The position numbers and the translations under genes were made by a program. From contig JADJWQ010000006.1 in NCBI GenBank assembly GCA_016716265.1, positions 2,383,501-2,447,500 on the forward strand: 64,000 bases of DNA, written 5' to 3'. Below the pieces are notes generated by a model. That model did no database searches, was not told the DNA's origin, and worked only from the letters and a program-made list of their open reading frames with translations. Source of the DNA: Planctomycetota bacterium. GTDB lineage: Bacteria; Planctomycetota; UBA1135; UBA2386. Of this stretch, positions 25,536 through 34,077 are shown piece after piece (position 1 is the stretch's first letter; every line of letters starts with the position of its first letter).

Positions 25536-26908
25536 CCACCCGGCAGGCACCTGACCCGCGGCCCCGCCGCGGCGCGACCCACCCGAGTTCCCCCGACCCC
25601 GTCCGACTGCACCCGATGCTCCGCCTTCCGAGCCCCCTCGTCGCCGCGGCGCTGACCTGCGCGCTGCTCTCCGCACCGGCCTCGGCCCAGGATCTCGTCG
25701 CGATCCGCGCCGGCACCGTGCACACGCTGACCGGCGAGCCGCTGAAGGACGCGGTCGTGCTGATCGAGAACGGCGTGATCCGTGCCGTCGGTCAGGACGT
25801 CGAGGTGCCGTGGAACGCGCGCGTGATCGAGGCGAAGGACGGCGTCGTGATGCCGGCCTACGTGCTCGCGCACACGATCGGCGGCCTGTCGGGCTCGAAC
25901 GAGAACATGGAGAACGTGCCGTTCCTGACCGTGCAGGACGCCATCGACCCGTCGTCGGAGTTCTTCGACGAGGCATTGCGCAATGGCATCGGCACCATCC
26001 ACGTGATCCCGGGCAATCGCACGCTGTTCGGCGGCCAGGGCATGATCGTGCGGCCGAGCGGCCGGACCGTCGAGGAGATGACCGTCCGCGAGCACAGCGG
26101 CCTCAAGCTGTCACTCGAGGCCGACCGCGGTACGAGCCGCATGGCGCAGATCCGCAAGCTCCGCAACGTCCTGAAGGACGCGGTGGACGCGAAGGCCGAG
26201 CTCGATCGCAAGCGCGCCGAGTTCGACAAGGAGAAGGAGGCGGGCGCCATCCCGGCCGACAAGGAGTTCGACGGCAAGCTCGACGAGCAGAAGCAGCCGA
26301 TCCTCGATCTGATCGAAGGTCGCCTGCCCGGCTACCTGTTCGTGCCGAGCGCCGCCGAGGTGCCCGAGGTCGAGCGCCTGGTGCGCGAGTACCCGGACAT
26401 GAAGCTCGTGCTGGTGCTCGGCCCGACCTGCCACAAGGCCGCCGACCGCATCAAGGCGCTCGGATTGCCGGTCGTGCTCGAGTCCAACGCGCTCGAATAC
26501 GAGGAGCGCGACCCGGAGACCGGTGACGTCTCGGTGCTGTGCCCGGCCAAGGTGTTCGCCGACGCCGGCATCGAGTTCGCCATCTCGGTGTCGCCGGGCA
26601 CGTCGAGCGCCGAGCGCTTCCCGTGGTGGCAGATGGCCGCCATGGTGCGCCACGGCGTCGACCGCGCGACCGCGCTGCGCTCGCTGACGACGGTGCCGGC
26701 GAAGGTCCTCGGCCTGGCGGCCGAGTTCGGCACGATCGAGCCCGGCCGCGTCGCCTGCCTGCAGGTGCTGACCGGCGACCCGCTCGCCGCGACGACCTGG
26801 GTCGAGACCACGCTGATCGAAGGCGAAGTCGTCTACGAGCGCGCCAAGGACGCCCGCCTGAAGCTGCTGTTCGGCGCGGACGGCGAGACGGCCGGGGAGG
26901 CGAAGTGA
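25532..26908 (+). CDS. Exported amidohydrolase-fold protein with coiled-coil insert (cluster gene 4)
   Basis: The 458-residue product keeps the family frame (IRAGTVHTLTGEPLKDAVV, then LTTVPAKVLGLAAEFGTIEPG). The HxH position reads PAYVLAHTIGG, keeping only the first His. The strand-8 position reads SVSPGTSS with no Asp. A charged helical insert (about 210-255, DAVDAKAELDRKRAEFDKEK) interrupts the barrel. The ATG at 25532 overlaps the previous stop and has GGGAGG 11 bp upstream. A second in-frame ATG at 25616 starts exactly at the signal peptide (MLRLPSPLVAAALTCALLSA), so the true start could be there. The stop overlaps the next gene as GTGA. Confidence 0.85.
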   Translation: MTTRQAPDPRPRRGATHPSSPDPVRLHPMLRLPSPLVAAALTCALLSAPASAQDLVAIRAGTVHTLTGEPLKDAVVLIENGVIRAVGQDVEVPWNARVIEAKDGVVMPAYVLAHTIGGLSGSNENMENVPFLTVQDAIDPSSEFFDEALRNGIGTIHVIPGNRTLFGGQGMIVRPSGRTVEEMTVREHSGLKLSLEADRGTSRMAQIRKLRNVLKDAVDAKAELDRKRAEFDKEKEAGAIPADKEFDGKLDEQKQPILDLIEGRLPGYLFVPSAAEVPEVERLVREYPDMKLVLVLGPTCHKAADRIKALGLPVVLESNALEYEERDPETGDVSVLCPAKVFADAGIEFAISVSPGTSSAERFPWWQMAAMVRHGVDRATALRSLTTVPAKVLGLAAEFGTIEPGRVACLQVLTGDPLAATTWVETTLIEGEVVYERAKDARLKLLFGADGETAGEAK

Positions 26909-29817
26909 ACCCGCTCCTCGCGACTCTCGCCCGGCCGCGTGCCGCGAGCCTCGCTCCGCTCGGAGCGCTGTGCGCCGCGGTGCTGTCGCTCGCCGCGACG
27001 GCCGGCTCCGGCGCAGGCCCCGACGTCCAGGCCGGCGACCCGCCGGCCCGCAATCTGGCGATCCATTGCGGCACGTTGTACGCGCATCCGGGCGCAGCGC
27101 CGCTGCGCGGTGCGTGGTTGATCGTCCGCGATGGCCGCGTCCAGTCGATCGTCGAGACCGGCGGGCCGCCCGACGACCTGCCGGTCGTCGACGCCTCGGA
27201 CAAGGTGGTGTTCCCGGGCCTGGTCGCCGCCGACAGCGACCTGTCGGGCATCGGCGACGACGCCTACAACGTGACGCCGGACTTCTCCGCGCTCGACGGC
27301 TTCGACTTCGTCCGCGAGCAGACCCGCGCGCTGGCTGGCGGCGTGACGACCGCCTACCTCGCCCCCGGCCGCAATCGCCTCGTGCCGGGCAAGGGCGCGG
27401 TGGTCAAGCTGGCGGGTGACGACCTCGTCGAACGCGTGCTCGCCGAGGATGCCTGCCTACGGATCACGCTCGGTGCAGCGGCGAACGCCGCGCCGCCGGT
27501 GTTCGAGCCGGTCGTCGCGCCGACCGCCGACGACCCGCTCGAGCCGGCCCGGCGGCAGTATCCGTCGGCGCGGCTGTCGCAGCTCGAGACGCTGCGCGAG
27601 CTGTTCCAGGAGGCCGCGCGCGCTCCCGAGGGAGCGCTCGAGGGCGCGGCCTACGACGGCGACGGTTTCGTCGAGACGCGCTACGACCCGCGGCCACTGA
27701 AGCTCGCGGCGCGCGGCGACCTTGCGCTCCGCGTCGCGGCGCGTGAGGCCGCGGACGCGTACCGCGCGCTGACGCTCGCCACCGAGCTCGGCGTCCGCCG
27801 CTTCGTGCTCGAGGATCCATACGAGATCGAGCCGATCGCACGCGAGCTCGCAGCGGGCGGCGCGCGCGCCGTATTCCGCATGCCCGTGCTGCTGAGCGAC
27901 AGCAATCCGGGCGGCGAGAACCGTTCCCTCGACACCGCGAAGCAACGCCTCGACAATCCGGCGATCGCCGCGCGCGCCGGCATCCCCGTCGCACTGGCTG
28001 CCGCACGCGACCGCGACCTGCCCGACCTGCTGATGCTCGCCGGAATCGCGGTGCGCTACGGTCTCGATCGCGACGCGGCGCTCGCCGCCGTCACGTCGAC
28101 CGCCGCCGACGTGCTCGGCGTCGCCGACCGCGTCGGCTCGCTCGAGGTCGGCCACGATGCCGACTTCCTCGTGCTGAGCGGCGACCCGCTCGCGGTCGGA
28201 ACGATGGTCGAGCAGACCTGGGTCGGCGGCGAGCGCGCGTTCGTCCGCGAGACCGGCACGACGCTGCTCGCGGTGCTCGCGGACCGCATCCACACGGCCA
28301 CCGGCGACGTGATCGACTCCGGCGTGCTGCTCGTGCGCGACGGCCGCATCAAGGCAGTCGGCAGCGATCTGGCAGTGCCGTACGGCGCGCGCGTGATCGA
28401 CCTGCGCGGCAGCGGCTCGGTGATGGTGCCGGGCTTCATCGACGCCCACTCGAGCCTCGGCCTGTCGGGCGATCGCGGTGACGTGCCACCGGGCGCCGCG
28501 AACCAGCGGATCGACGAGGTCGTACGGCCGGACGACCCGGTCTTCGCGGCGGCGCTGCGCGCCGGCGTCACGACGGTGCTGACCTCGGGTCCCGACCGCG
28601 GCGTCGTCGCGGGGCGCGTCGCCGCGATCAAGCTCGGCGCGGCCGACCGCGAGTCGATGATCGTCAGCGCGATCGCGGCGCAGCGGTTCGCGTTCGACGC
28701 ACTCGGTGAGGACGCCCTGAAGCCGATCACCGACCAGCTCGAGCGCGCGAAGAAGTACGTCGAGGCCTGGAAGAAGTACGAGGAGGCGCTCGCGGCGTGG
28801 CAGCGCGGCGAGGGCGCGAAGCCGAAGGAAGAGCCGAAGGCGGAGCCCGCCCCTGCGGCGAAGGACGACTCGCTGTCCGGCACCTGGGATTGCGAGATCG
28901 ACTTCCAGGGGCGCTTCCAGATCCAGCTGCGCCTCGTCCTCACGCTCGACGGCGAGAAGGTCACCGGCAAGGTGTCCGTCAACATGCAGGGCCGCGAGGC
29001 ACCCGAGCAGGACGTGTCCGGCACGTTCAAGGACGGCAAGCTCGCGTTGAAGCTGCGCTTCATGGGCCCGGACGAGACCGAGCTGGCCGCGACGATCGCC
29101 AACGACACGCTGAACGGCACGATCACCACGCGCCGCGGCGAGACGGCGGTCACCGGCAAGCGCGTCGCCAAGGGCGGTGAGAAGCCGCCGGCTGCGGCAT
29201 CGCGCAGCACGGAAGCGAGCGACGGCCGGCCGGAGAAGCCGAAGGTCGACGAGGCGCTCGAGCCGCTGCGCGCGGTGCTCGAGGGCCGCGCGGTCGCGGT
29301 CATCCGCTGCGACAAGGCGCCGGCGATCAGCGCGGTCGTCGAGCTGTTCCGCAAGGAGAAGCTGCGCTTCGTGCTGCAGGGCGCGAACGACGCCGTCGAC
29401 ACGCCGGAGCTGCTCGGCGACGAGCCCGCGCCGGTCATGGTCGGACCGGAGCTCGTCGTGCGCGAGCGCGGCCGGCTCGTCAATCGCCCCGCGACGCTCG
29501 CCGACGCCGACGTGCCGGTGATCCTGGTGACCGGCGACACCGCCGGCAGCAGCGTGCTCCCGCTGCACGCGGCGCACGCGATCCGCTACGGCCTGTCGCC
29601 GGAGGTCGCGCTCGCCGCGCTGACCATCGAGCCGGCCCGCGCCTTCGGCATCGATTCCCGCGTCGGCAGCCTCGCGCGCGGCAAGGACGCGGACTTCACC
29701 GTCTTCGACGGCAGCCCGTTCGAGCCGACCAGCCGCCCGCTGCTCGTCGTGTGCAACGGCCGCGTCGTGTTCGACGCGCGTGAGACGGAGCGCAGCCCGG
29801 AGGGCGACGACCGATGA
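26905..29817 (+). CDS. Exported double amidohydrolase-fold protein with inserted beta-barrel-like module (cluster gene 5)
   Basis: The 970-residue protein contains two amidohydrolase-like units. Unit 1 (about 50-450) reads FPGLVAADSDLSG at the metal motif and ends LGVADRVGSLEVGHDADFLV. Unit 2 (about 455-970) restarts with ADRIHTATGDVIDSGVLLVR, reads PGFIDAHSSLG (first His only) and ends FGIDSRVGSLARGKDADFTV. Inside unit 2, after a KKYVEAWKKYEEALAAWQRG helix, residues about 655-755 form a separate module. It starts LSGTWDCEIDFQG and alternates short strands (GKVSVNMQG, GTITTRRGE), like a small lipocalin/META-type barrel. Neither unit has a full metal site. The GTG start at 26905 overlaps the previous stop and has GGGGAGG upstream. 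Confidence 0.85.
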   Translation: MNPLLATLARPRAASLAPLGALCAAVLSLAATAGSGAGPDVQAGDPPARNLAIHCGTLYAHPGAAPLRGAWLIVRDGRVQSIVETGGPPDDLPVVDASDKVVFPGLVAADSDLSGIGDDAYNVTPDFSALDGFDFVREQTRALAGGVTTAYLAPGRNRLVPGKGAVVKLAGDDLVERVLAEDACLRITLGAAANAAPPVFEPVVAPTADDPLEPARRQYPSARLSQLETLRELFQEAARAPEGALEGAAYDGDGFVETRYDPRPLKLAARGDLALRVAAREAADAYRALTLATELGVRRFVLEDPYEIEPIARELAAGGARAVFRMPVLLSDSNPGGENRSLDTAKQRLDNPAIAARAGIPVALAAARDRDLPDLLMLAGIAVRYGLDRDAALAAVTSTAADVLGVADRVGSLEVGHDADFLVLSGDPLAVGTMVEQTWVGGERAFVRETGTTLLAVLADRIHTATGDVIDSGVLLVRDGRIKAVGSDLAVPYGARVIDLRGSGSVMVPGFIDAHSSLGLSGDRGDVPPGAANQRIDEVVRPDDPVFAAALRAGVTTVLTSGPDRGVVAGRVAAIKLGAADRESMIVSAIAAQRFAFDALGEDALKPITDQLERAKKYVEAWKKYEEALAAWQRGEGAKPKEEPKAEPAPAAKDDSLSGTWDCEIDFQGRFQIQLRLVLTLDGEKVTGKVSVNMQGREAPEQDVSGTFKDGKLALKLRFMGPDETELAATIANDTLNGTITTRRGETAVTGKRVAKGGEKPPAAASRSTEASDGRPEKPKVDEALEPLRAVLEGRAVAVIRCDKAPAISAVVELFRKEKLRFVLQGANDAVDTPELLGDEPAPVMVGPELVVRERGRLVNRPATLADADVPVILVTGDTAGSSVLPLHAAHAIRYGLSPEVALAALTIEPARAFGIDSRVGSLARGKDADFTVFDGSPFEPTSRPLLVVCNGRVVFDARETERSPEGDDR

Positions 29818-31205
29818 ACCCGACCGACACGTCCATGCCGATGCGCACAGCTCTCGCGCTCGGCGCGCTTCTCGCGGCCGCCGCTCCGGTGGCCGCACAG
29901 GAGCGCTCGATCGACATCTACTACGGCAGCAAGCCGACCGAGTACCAGGTCGCGATCACCGGCCCCGCGACCGTGGAAAGCCCGAGCTACGCGTTCCGCT
30001 GTGCCCGCATCCTCCCGGTCACCTCGCCGCCCATCGAGAACGGGATCCTGCTGACGCGCAATGGGCGCATCGTCGCCTTCGGCCCGGCCGACGAGGTCGC
30101 GATCCCGGACGGCTACGAGGTGGTCGATCTCGGCGACCGCTGGTGCATCCCGGGGCTCGTCGAGCTGCACTGCCACGTCGCCGGGCGCGGCTTCGACCTG
30201 AACGACACCGTCCACCAGACCAACCCGGAGATGCGGACCATCGACCTCGTCACGATGGACCACGAGGCGCTCCGCAACGCGCTGGCCGGCGGCGTGACGA
30301 CGACGCTGTTCATTCCGGGCTCCGGCTCGAACATGGGCGGCTTCGGCACGCTGACGAAGACCTGGGGTCGCACCCCCGAGGAAGCGCTGATCCGGTTCCC
30401 CGGCTGCCTGAAGATCGCGCAGGCCGGCAATCCGGAGCGCCGCTCGGGCGACCTCGGCCTCACGCCGCTCGGCATGAACGAGGGCCTGCGCCGCACGCTC
30501 GAGACCGGCCGTGAATACCACCTCGCCTGGGAGGCCTGGCAGCGCGGCGAGGGCCCGAAGCCGGAGCTGAAGCCGAATCTCGAGTACCTGCGCGGCCTGT
30601 TCCGCCACGAGTACCCGATCGCGGTGCACACGCAGATCTACCAGGTCGCGCTGCAGACGATCCGTCAGCTGCGCGGCGAGTTCGGCCTGTGGACGATCAT
30701 CGTGCACGGCACGTTCGACGCGTACCGGCTGAGCGAGGTCGCCGTCGAGGCCGGCGTCCCGGTGGCCAATGGTCCACGGCAATACCACTTCGACCGCGGC
30801 TCCGGCTGGGGCTCGAACTCACGCCGCGAGAGCGAGTTCGTCGGCCTCGCGGGAGAGTGGTTCCGCGGCGGCATGCACGGCTTCACCCATTCGCAGCGCG
30901 GCGTCGGGATCGACGGCATCGCCGTGAACACGGACTCGCCGGTGATCGCCCAGGAGCAGCTCTCGCTGCAATGCGCCATGGCCGTTCGACTCGGGCTGCC
31001 GGACGAGGTCGGCCTGCGTGCGATGACGATCAATCCGGCACGCTTCATCCGCATCGACGACCGCGTCGGCTCGATCGAGGTCGGCAAGGACGCGGACCTC
31101 GCGTTCTACTCGGGCGATCCGATCGATCCCCGGAGCTTCGTCGAGGCGACCGTCGTCAACGGCAACATCGCCTACCGTCGCGATCCGCGGCGGCCGCGCT
31201 TCTGA
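29814..31205 (+). CDS. Exported amidohydrolase with complete metal site (cluster gene 6)
   Basis: The 463-residue product has a signal peptide ending PVAAQ, then an ERSIDIYYGSKPTEYQVAI segment shared with gene 7. Metal ligands of the superfamily are all visible: HCH in PGLVELHCHVAG, a strand-4 Lys in GCLKIAQ, the strand-5 His in IAVHTQIYQ, the strand-6 His in IIVHGTFDA and the strand-8 Asp in VNTDSPV. This is the imidazolonepropionase/dipeptidase-like type with a possible carbamylated Lys. Gene 6 and gene 7 are about 60% identical by eye and end in the same RRDPRRPRF. The ATG overlaps the previous stop as ATGA. The substrate is unknown. Confidence 0.9.
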   Translation: MNPTDTSMPMRTALALGALLAAAAPVAAQERSIDIYYGSKPTEYQVAITGPATVESPSYAFRCARILPVTSPPIENGILLTRNGRIVAFGPADEVAIPDGYEVVDLGDRWCIPGLVELHCHVAGRGFDLNDTVHQTNPEMRTIDLVTMDHEALRNALAGGVTTTLFIPGSGSNMGGFGTLTKTWGRTPEEALIRFPGCLKIAQAGNPERRSGDLGLTPLGMNEGLRRTLETGREYHLAWEAWQRGEGPKPELKPNLEYLRGLFRHEYPIAVHTQIYQVALQTIRQLRGEFGLWTIIVHGTFDAYRLSEVAVEAGVPVANGPRQYHFDRGSGWGSNSRRESEFVGLAGEWFRGGMHGFTHSQRGVGIDGIAVNTDSPVIAQEQLSLQCAMAVRLGLPDEVGLRAMTINPARFIRIDDRVGSIEVGKDADLAFYSGDPIDPRSFVEATVVNGNIAYRRDPRRPRF

Positions 31206-31225
31206 TCCGGGAACCCGGTACCGCC

Positions 31226-32590
31226 ATGCATGCTCCGAATCGCGAGAGAACGGCGCGGACGCTCGCACTGACGTGCGCGCTCGCCTGCCTCGCTGCGGCC
31301 GGGACGGGCCAGGAGCGCAGCATGACGATGTTCCGCGGCACGCCGCCGTCGGAATACCAGGTCGCGATCTTCGGTCCGGACCACGTCGACAGTCCGGGCT
31401 ACGCATTCCGGGCGGCGCGCGTGCTGCCCGTCGAGGGTGAGCCGATCGAGAACGGCGTCGTGCTGACTCGCGACGGCCGCATCGTCGCGGTCGGGCCCGC
31501 CGCGTCGACCGCGATCCCGGCCGGGTTCGAGCCCGTCGACCTCGGCGACGCCTGGTGCGTGCCGGGGCTCATCGATCTCCACTGCCACATCGCGTCCGCG
31601 AGCAGCGACATCAACGACTCGGTGTTCCAGGCCAATCCGGAGATGCGGACGCTCGACCTCGTGACGATGGATCACGAGAAGCTGCGCAACGCGCTCGCCG
31701 GCGGCGTGACGACCGTGATGTACATCCCCGGCTCCGGCGCGAACGTCGGCGGCTTCGGCACGCTGACGAAGACCTGGGGCCGTAATCCCGGAGAGGCGCT
31801 GATCCGCTTCCCCGGCTGCGTGAAGATCGCGCAGGGCAACAACCCGACGCGGCGGTCCGGCGACCTCGGCGCGACGCACCTCGGTATGAACGAGAACCTG
31901 CGCCGCGCGCTCCAGCGAGGCCGACGCTACCACGAGGAGTGGGTGCGCTTCGAGCGCGGCGAAGGTCCGCGCCCCGAGCACCGGCCCGATCTCGAGTACC
32001 TGCGCGGGCTGTTCCGCTACGAGTACCCGGTCTGCGCACACTCTCAGTACTTCCAGGTCTCAGGTGTCACGCTGCGGATGCTGCGCGACGAATTCGACCT
32101 GTGGCTCGTCATCGTGCACGGCACCTTCGACGCATTCCGCCTCGCCGAGGAGGCACTCGAGCGCGGCGTGCCGGTGTGCACCGGGCCGCGCGAGTACTGG
32201 GTCGACCCGGGCGACGGTCGCTTCTGGGGTATCGCCGAATCGTGGTACGCCGGCGGGCTGCTCGGCTGGGACACGCCGGTGCGCGGGCTCGGTGTCGACG
32301 GGATCGGCATCAACACCGACTCGCCGGTCGTCGCACAGGAGCAGCTCACGCTGCAGGCCGCGATGGCGGTGCGGCTCGGCCTGCCCGACGGCGTCGCGCT
32401 GCGCGCATTGACGATCAATCCCGCCCGCTTCGTCGCGGTCGAGCACCGCATCGGCTCGCTCGAGATCGGCAAGGACGCCGACCTCGCGTTCTTCTCCGGC
32501 GACCCGCTCGACCCGCGGAGTCACGTCGCGATGACGGTCGTCAACGGCCACATCGCCTACCGCCGCGACCCGCGGCGCCCCCGCTTCTGA
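31226..32590 (+). CDS. Exported amidohydrolase with complete metal site, tandem copy of gene 6 (cluster gene 7)
   Basis: The 454-residue product has a signal region ending AAGTGQ. The metal set is complete: PGLIDLHCHIAS, GCVKIAQ, VCAHSQYFQ, LVIVHGTFDA and GINTDSPV. It shares with gene 6 the WQRGEG/FERGEG loop followed by LEYLRGLF, and the last eight residues RDPRRPRF. It is the clear product of a local duplication, with divergence mainly in the lid loop: gene 6 has QYHFDRGSGWGSNSRRE, gene 7 has EYWVDPGDGRFWG, which suggests different substrate fit. It starts 20 bp after gene 6 and is separated from gene 8 by 65 bp, the longest gap after gene 1's junction. Confidence 0.9.
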   Translation: MHAPNRERTARTLALTCALACLAAAGTGQERSMTMFRGTPPSEYQVAIFGPDHVDSPGYAFRAARVLPVEGEPIENGVVLTRDGRIVAVGPAASTAIPAGFEPVDLGDAWCVPGLIDLHCHIASASSDINDSVFQANPEMRTLDLVTMDHEKLRNALAGGVTTVMYIPGSGANVGGFGTLTKTWGRNPGEALIRFPGCVKIAQGNNPTRRSGDLGATHLGMNENLRRALQRGRRYHEEWVRFERGEGPRPEHRPDLEYLRGLFRYEYPVCAHSQYFQVSGVTLRMLRDEFDLWLVIVHGTFDAFRLAEEALERGVPVCTGPREYWVDPGDGRFWGIAESWYAGGLLGWDTPVRGLGVDGIGINTDSPVVAQEQLTLQAAMAVRLGLPDGVALRALTINPARFVAVEHRIGSLEIGKDADLAFFSGDPLDPRSHVAMTVVNGHIAYRRDPRRPRF

Positions 32591-32655
32591 ACCGCGCGGG
32601 CGGCGGATCGATCCGCCGCCCGGCGCGCCCGACCCGCTTCCCAACCGACAGTGCG

Positions 32656-34077
32656 ATGAACCGAACCTCCGAACGACTCGCGCTCCGCACCTCGCTCCTC
32701 GGGGCGGTGCTGCTGCTCGCCACGCCAGCGGCGCAGGCGCAGGACGCGCCGCTCGCGCTGGTCAACGCGCGCATCCTGACCATGGTGCCCGAGCAGGGCG
32801 CGATCGAGCGCGGCACGATCGTGGTGCGCGACGGGCGGATCGAGGCGCTCGGCGCCGACGTACGCGTGCCGCCTGGCGCCGAGGTCGTCGATGTCGCCGG
32901 CGGCACCGTGATGCCTGGCCTCGTGCACGTGTGGTCGAAGGCCGGCACCCAGGTGGAGCAGTCCGGCCCCGAGCTGCCGGCCGACCTGCCCGAGCGTTTC
33001 CGGCGCCGCTTCGGCGGTGGCGGCGGCGGCGGCGGCGCACGGCCGGTCGCCCAGGCGGCGAAGCAGATCGCGCCGTCGATCTACGCGCGCCAGGACGTGT
33101 TCCGCGACCTGCTCGCGAAGGGCGTGACGACGCTGATCGTGCGCCCCGACGCACCCGGCTTCCCCGGCCTCGCCGCGCGGCTCGACCCGGGCGCGACCAC
33201 CGACGCCGGCCTGACGCTCGACGCGGAGGCCTACGTGGTCGTGCAGCCCGACACCAACACCGCGGTCGGCAAGGTGCTGAAGGAGAACTTCGAGAAGGCC
33301 CAGAAGGTCGTCGCCGAGCGCAAGGCTCCGCCGCCGGCCGAGCCGAAGCCGGAGGAGAAGCCCGCCGAACCGAAGGAGGGCGGCGAGCAGCCCAAGCCGC
33401 CGGCCGAGGGCGAGCAGCCGAAGGAAACCCCGAAGGAGGGCGAGCAGCAGCCCGAGCCGCCGAAGCCCGCCGAGGCGCGGCAGCAACCCGCTCCGAAGAA
33501 GGACCCGAACGTCGAGGTCCTCGCCGACCTGCTCGAGGGCAAGCGGCGCGCGTTCGTCGAGCTGTCGAGCGGCACCGACCTGCTCCACTACCGCTATGCG
33601 CTGAAGGACCTGAAGGACCTCAGCTTCCCGATGACCGTCATCGCCGACGCGGCGGACCCGAGCAGCGGACGGCTCGACGAGATCGCCGACCAGCTCCGCG
33701 CGCTGAACGCGATCGTGCTGCTCGAGCCGTCGCTGCAGACGGTGCCGTTCACACAGACGCTCGTGAACGTACCTCAGCGCCTGCACGCGGCCGGCCTCGA
33801 GATCGGCTTCGTGCTCGACGACAGCCCGCGCCAGCTCGGCGATCTGTGGTTCGAGCTGATGGAGCTGGTCCGCTGTGGGCTGCCCGCCGACGTCGCCCTC
33901 GCCGCCTGCACGCGCGTACCGGCGAAGGCCGCGGGGCTCGACGCCGAGGTCGGCACGCTCGCCACCGGCAAGCGCGCGGACCTGCTGGTGTTCAGCGGCG
34001 ACCCGCTCGATCCGACCAGCCGTCTCGTCACCGTCTACTGCGCCGGTCGCGCCGTCCCGAAGGACACGACCCGATGA
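32656..34077 (+). CDS. Exported amidohydrolase-fold protein, HxH lost, Glu/Pro/Lys insert (cluster gene 8)
   Basis: The 473-residue product has a signal peptide ending AAQAQ. The strand pattern (LVNARILTMVPEQGAIERGT, RDGRIEALG) and the closing TRVPAKAAGLDAEVGTLATG are clear. The metal position reads MPGLVHVWSKAG, with HxH lost; the strand-8 Asp remains in VLDDSPRQ. A poly-Gly stretch follows RRRFGG. Residues about 215-290 are a Glu/Lys/Pro-rich low-complexity insert between barrel halves. It is a likely pseudo-enzyme. The stop overlaps gene 9's start as ATGA. Confidence 0.85.
   Translation: MNRTSERLALRTSLLGAVLLLATPAAQAQDAPLALVNARILTMVPEQGAIERGTIVVRDGRIEALGADVRVPPGAEVVDVAGGTVMPGLVHVWSKAGTQVEQSGPELPADLPERFRRRFGGGGGGGGARPVAQAAKQIAPSIYARQDVFRDLLAKGVTTLIVRPDAPGFPGLAARLDPGATTDAGLTLDAEAYVVVQPDTNTAVGKVLKENFEKAQKVVAERKAPPPAEPKPEEKPAEPKEGGEQPKPPAEGEQPKETPKEGEQQPEPPKPAEARQQPAPKKDPNVEVLADLLEGKRRAFVELSSGTDLLHYRYALKDLKDLSFPMTVIADAADPSSGRLDEIADQLRALNAIVLLEPSLQTVPFTQTLVNVPQRLHAAGLEIGFVLDDSPRQLGDLWFELMELVRCGLPADVALAACTRVPAKAAGLDAEVGTLATGKRADLLVFSGDPLDPTSRLVTVYCAGRAVPKDTTR

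Noticed and set aside
26539..29817. Extension of cluster gene 5 to 1092 codons
   Set aside because: The first 122 codons are an out-of-frame reading of gene 4. The GTG at 26905 overlaps the gene 4 stop and has a good ribosome-binding site.
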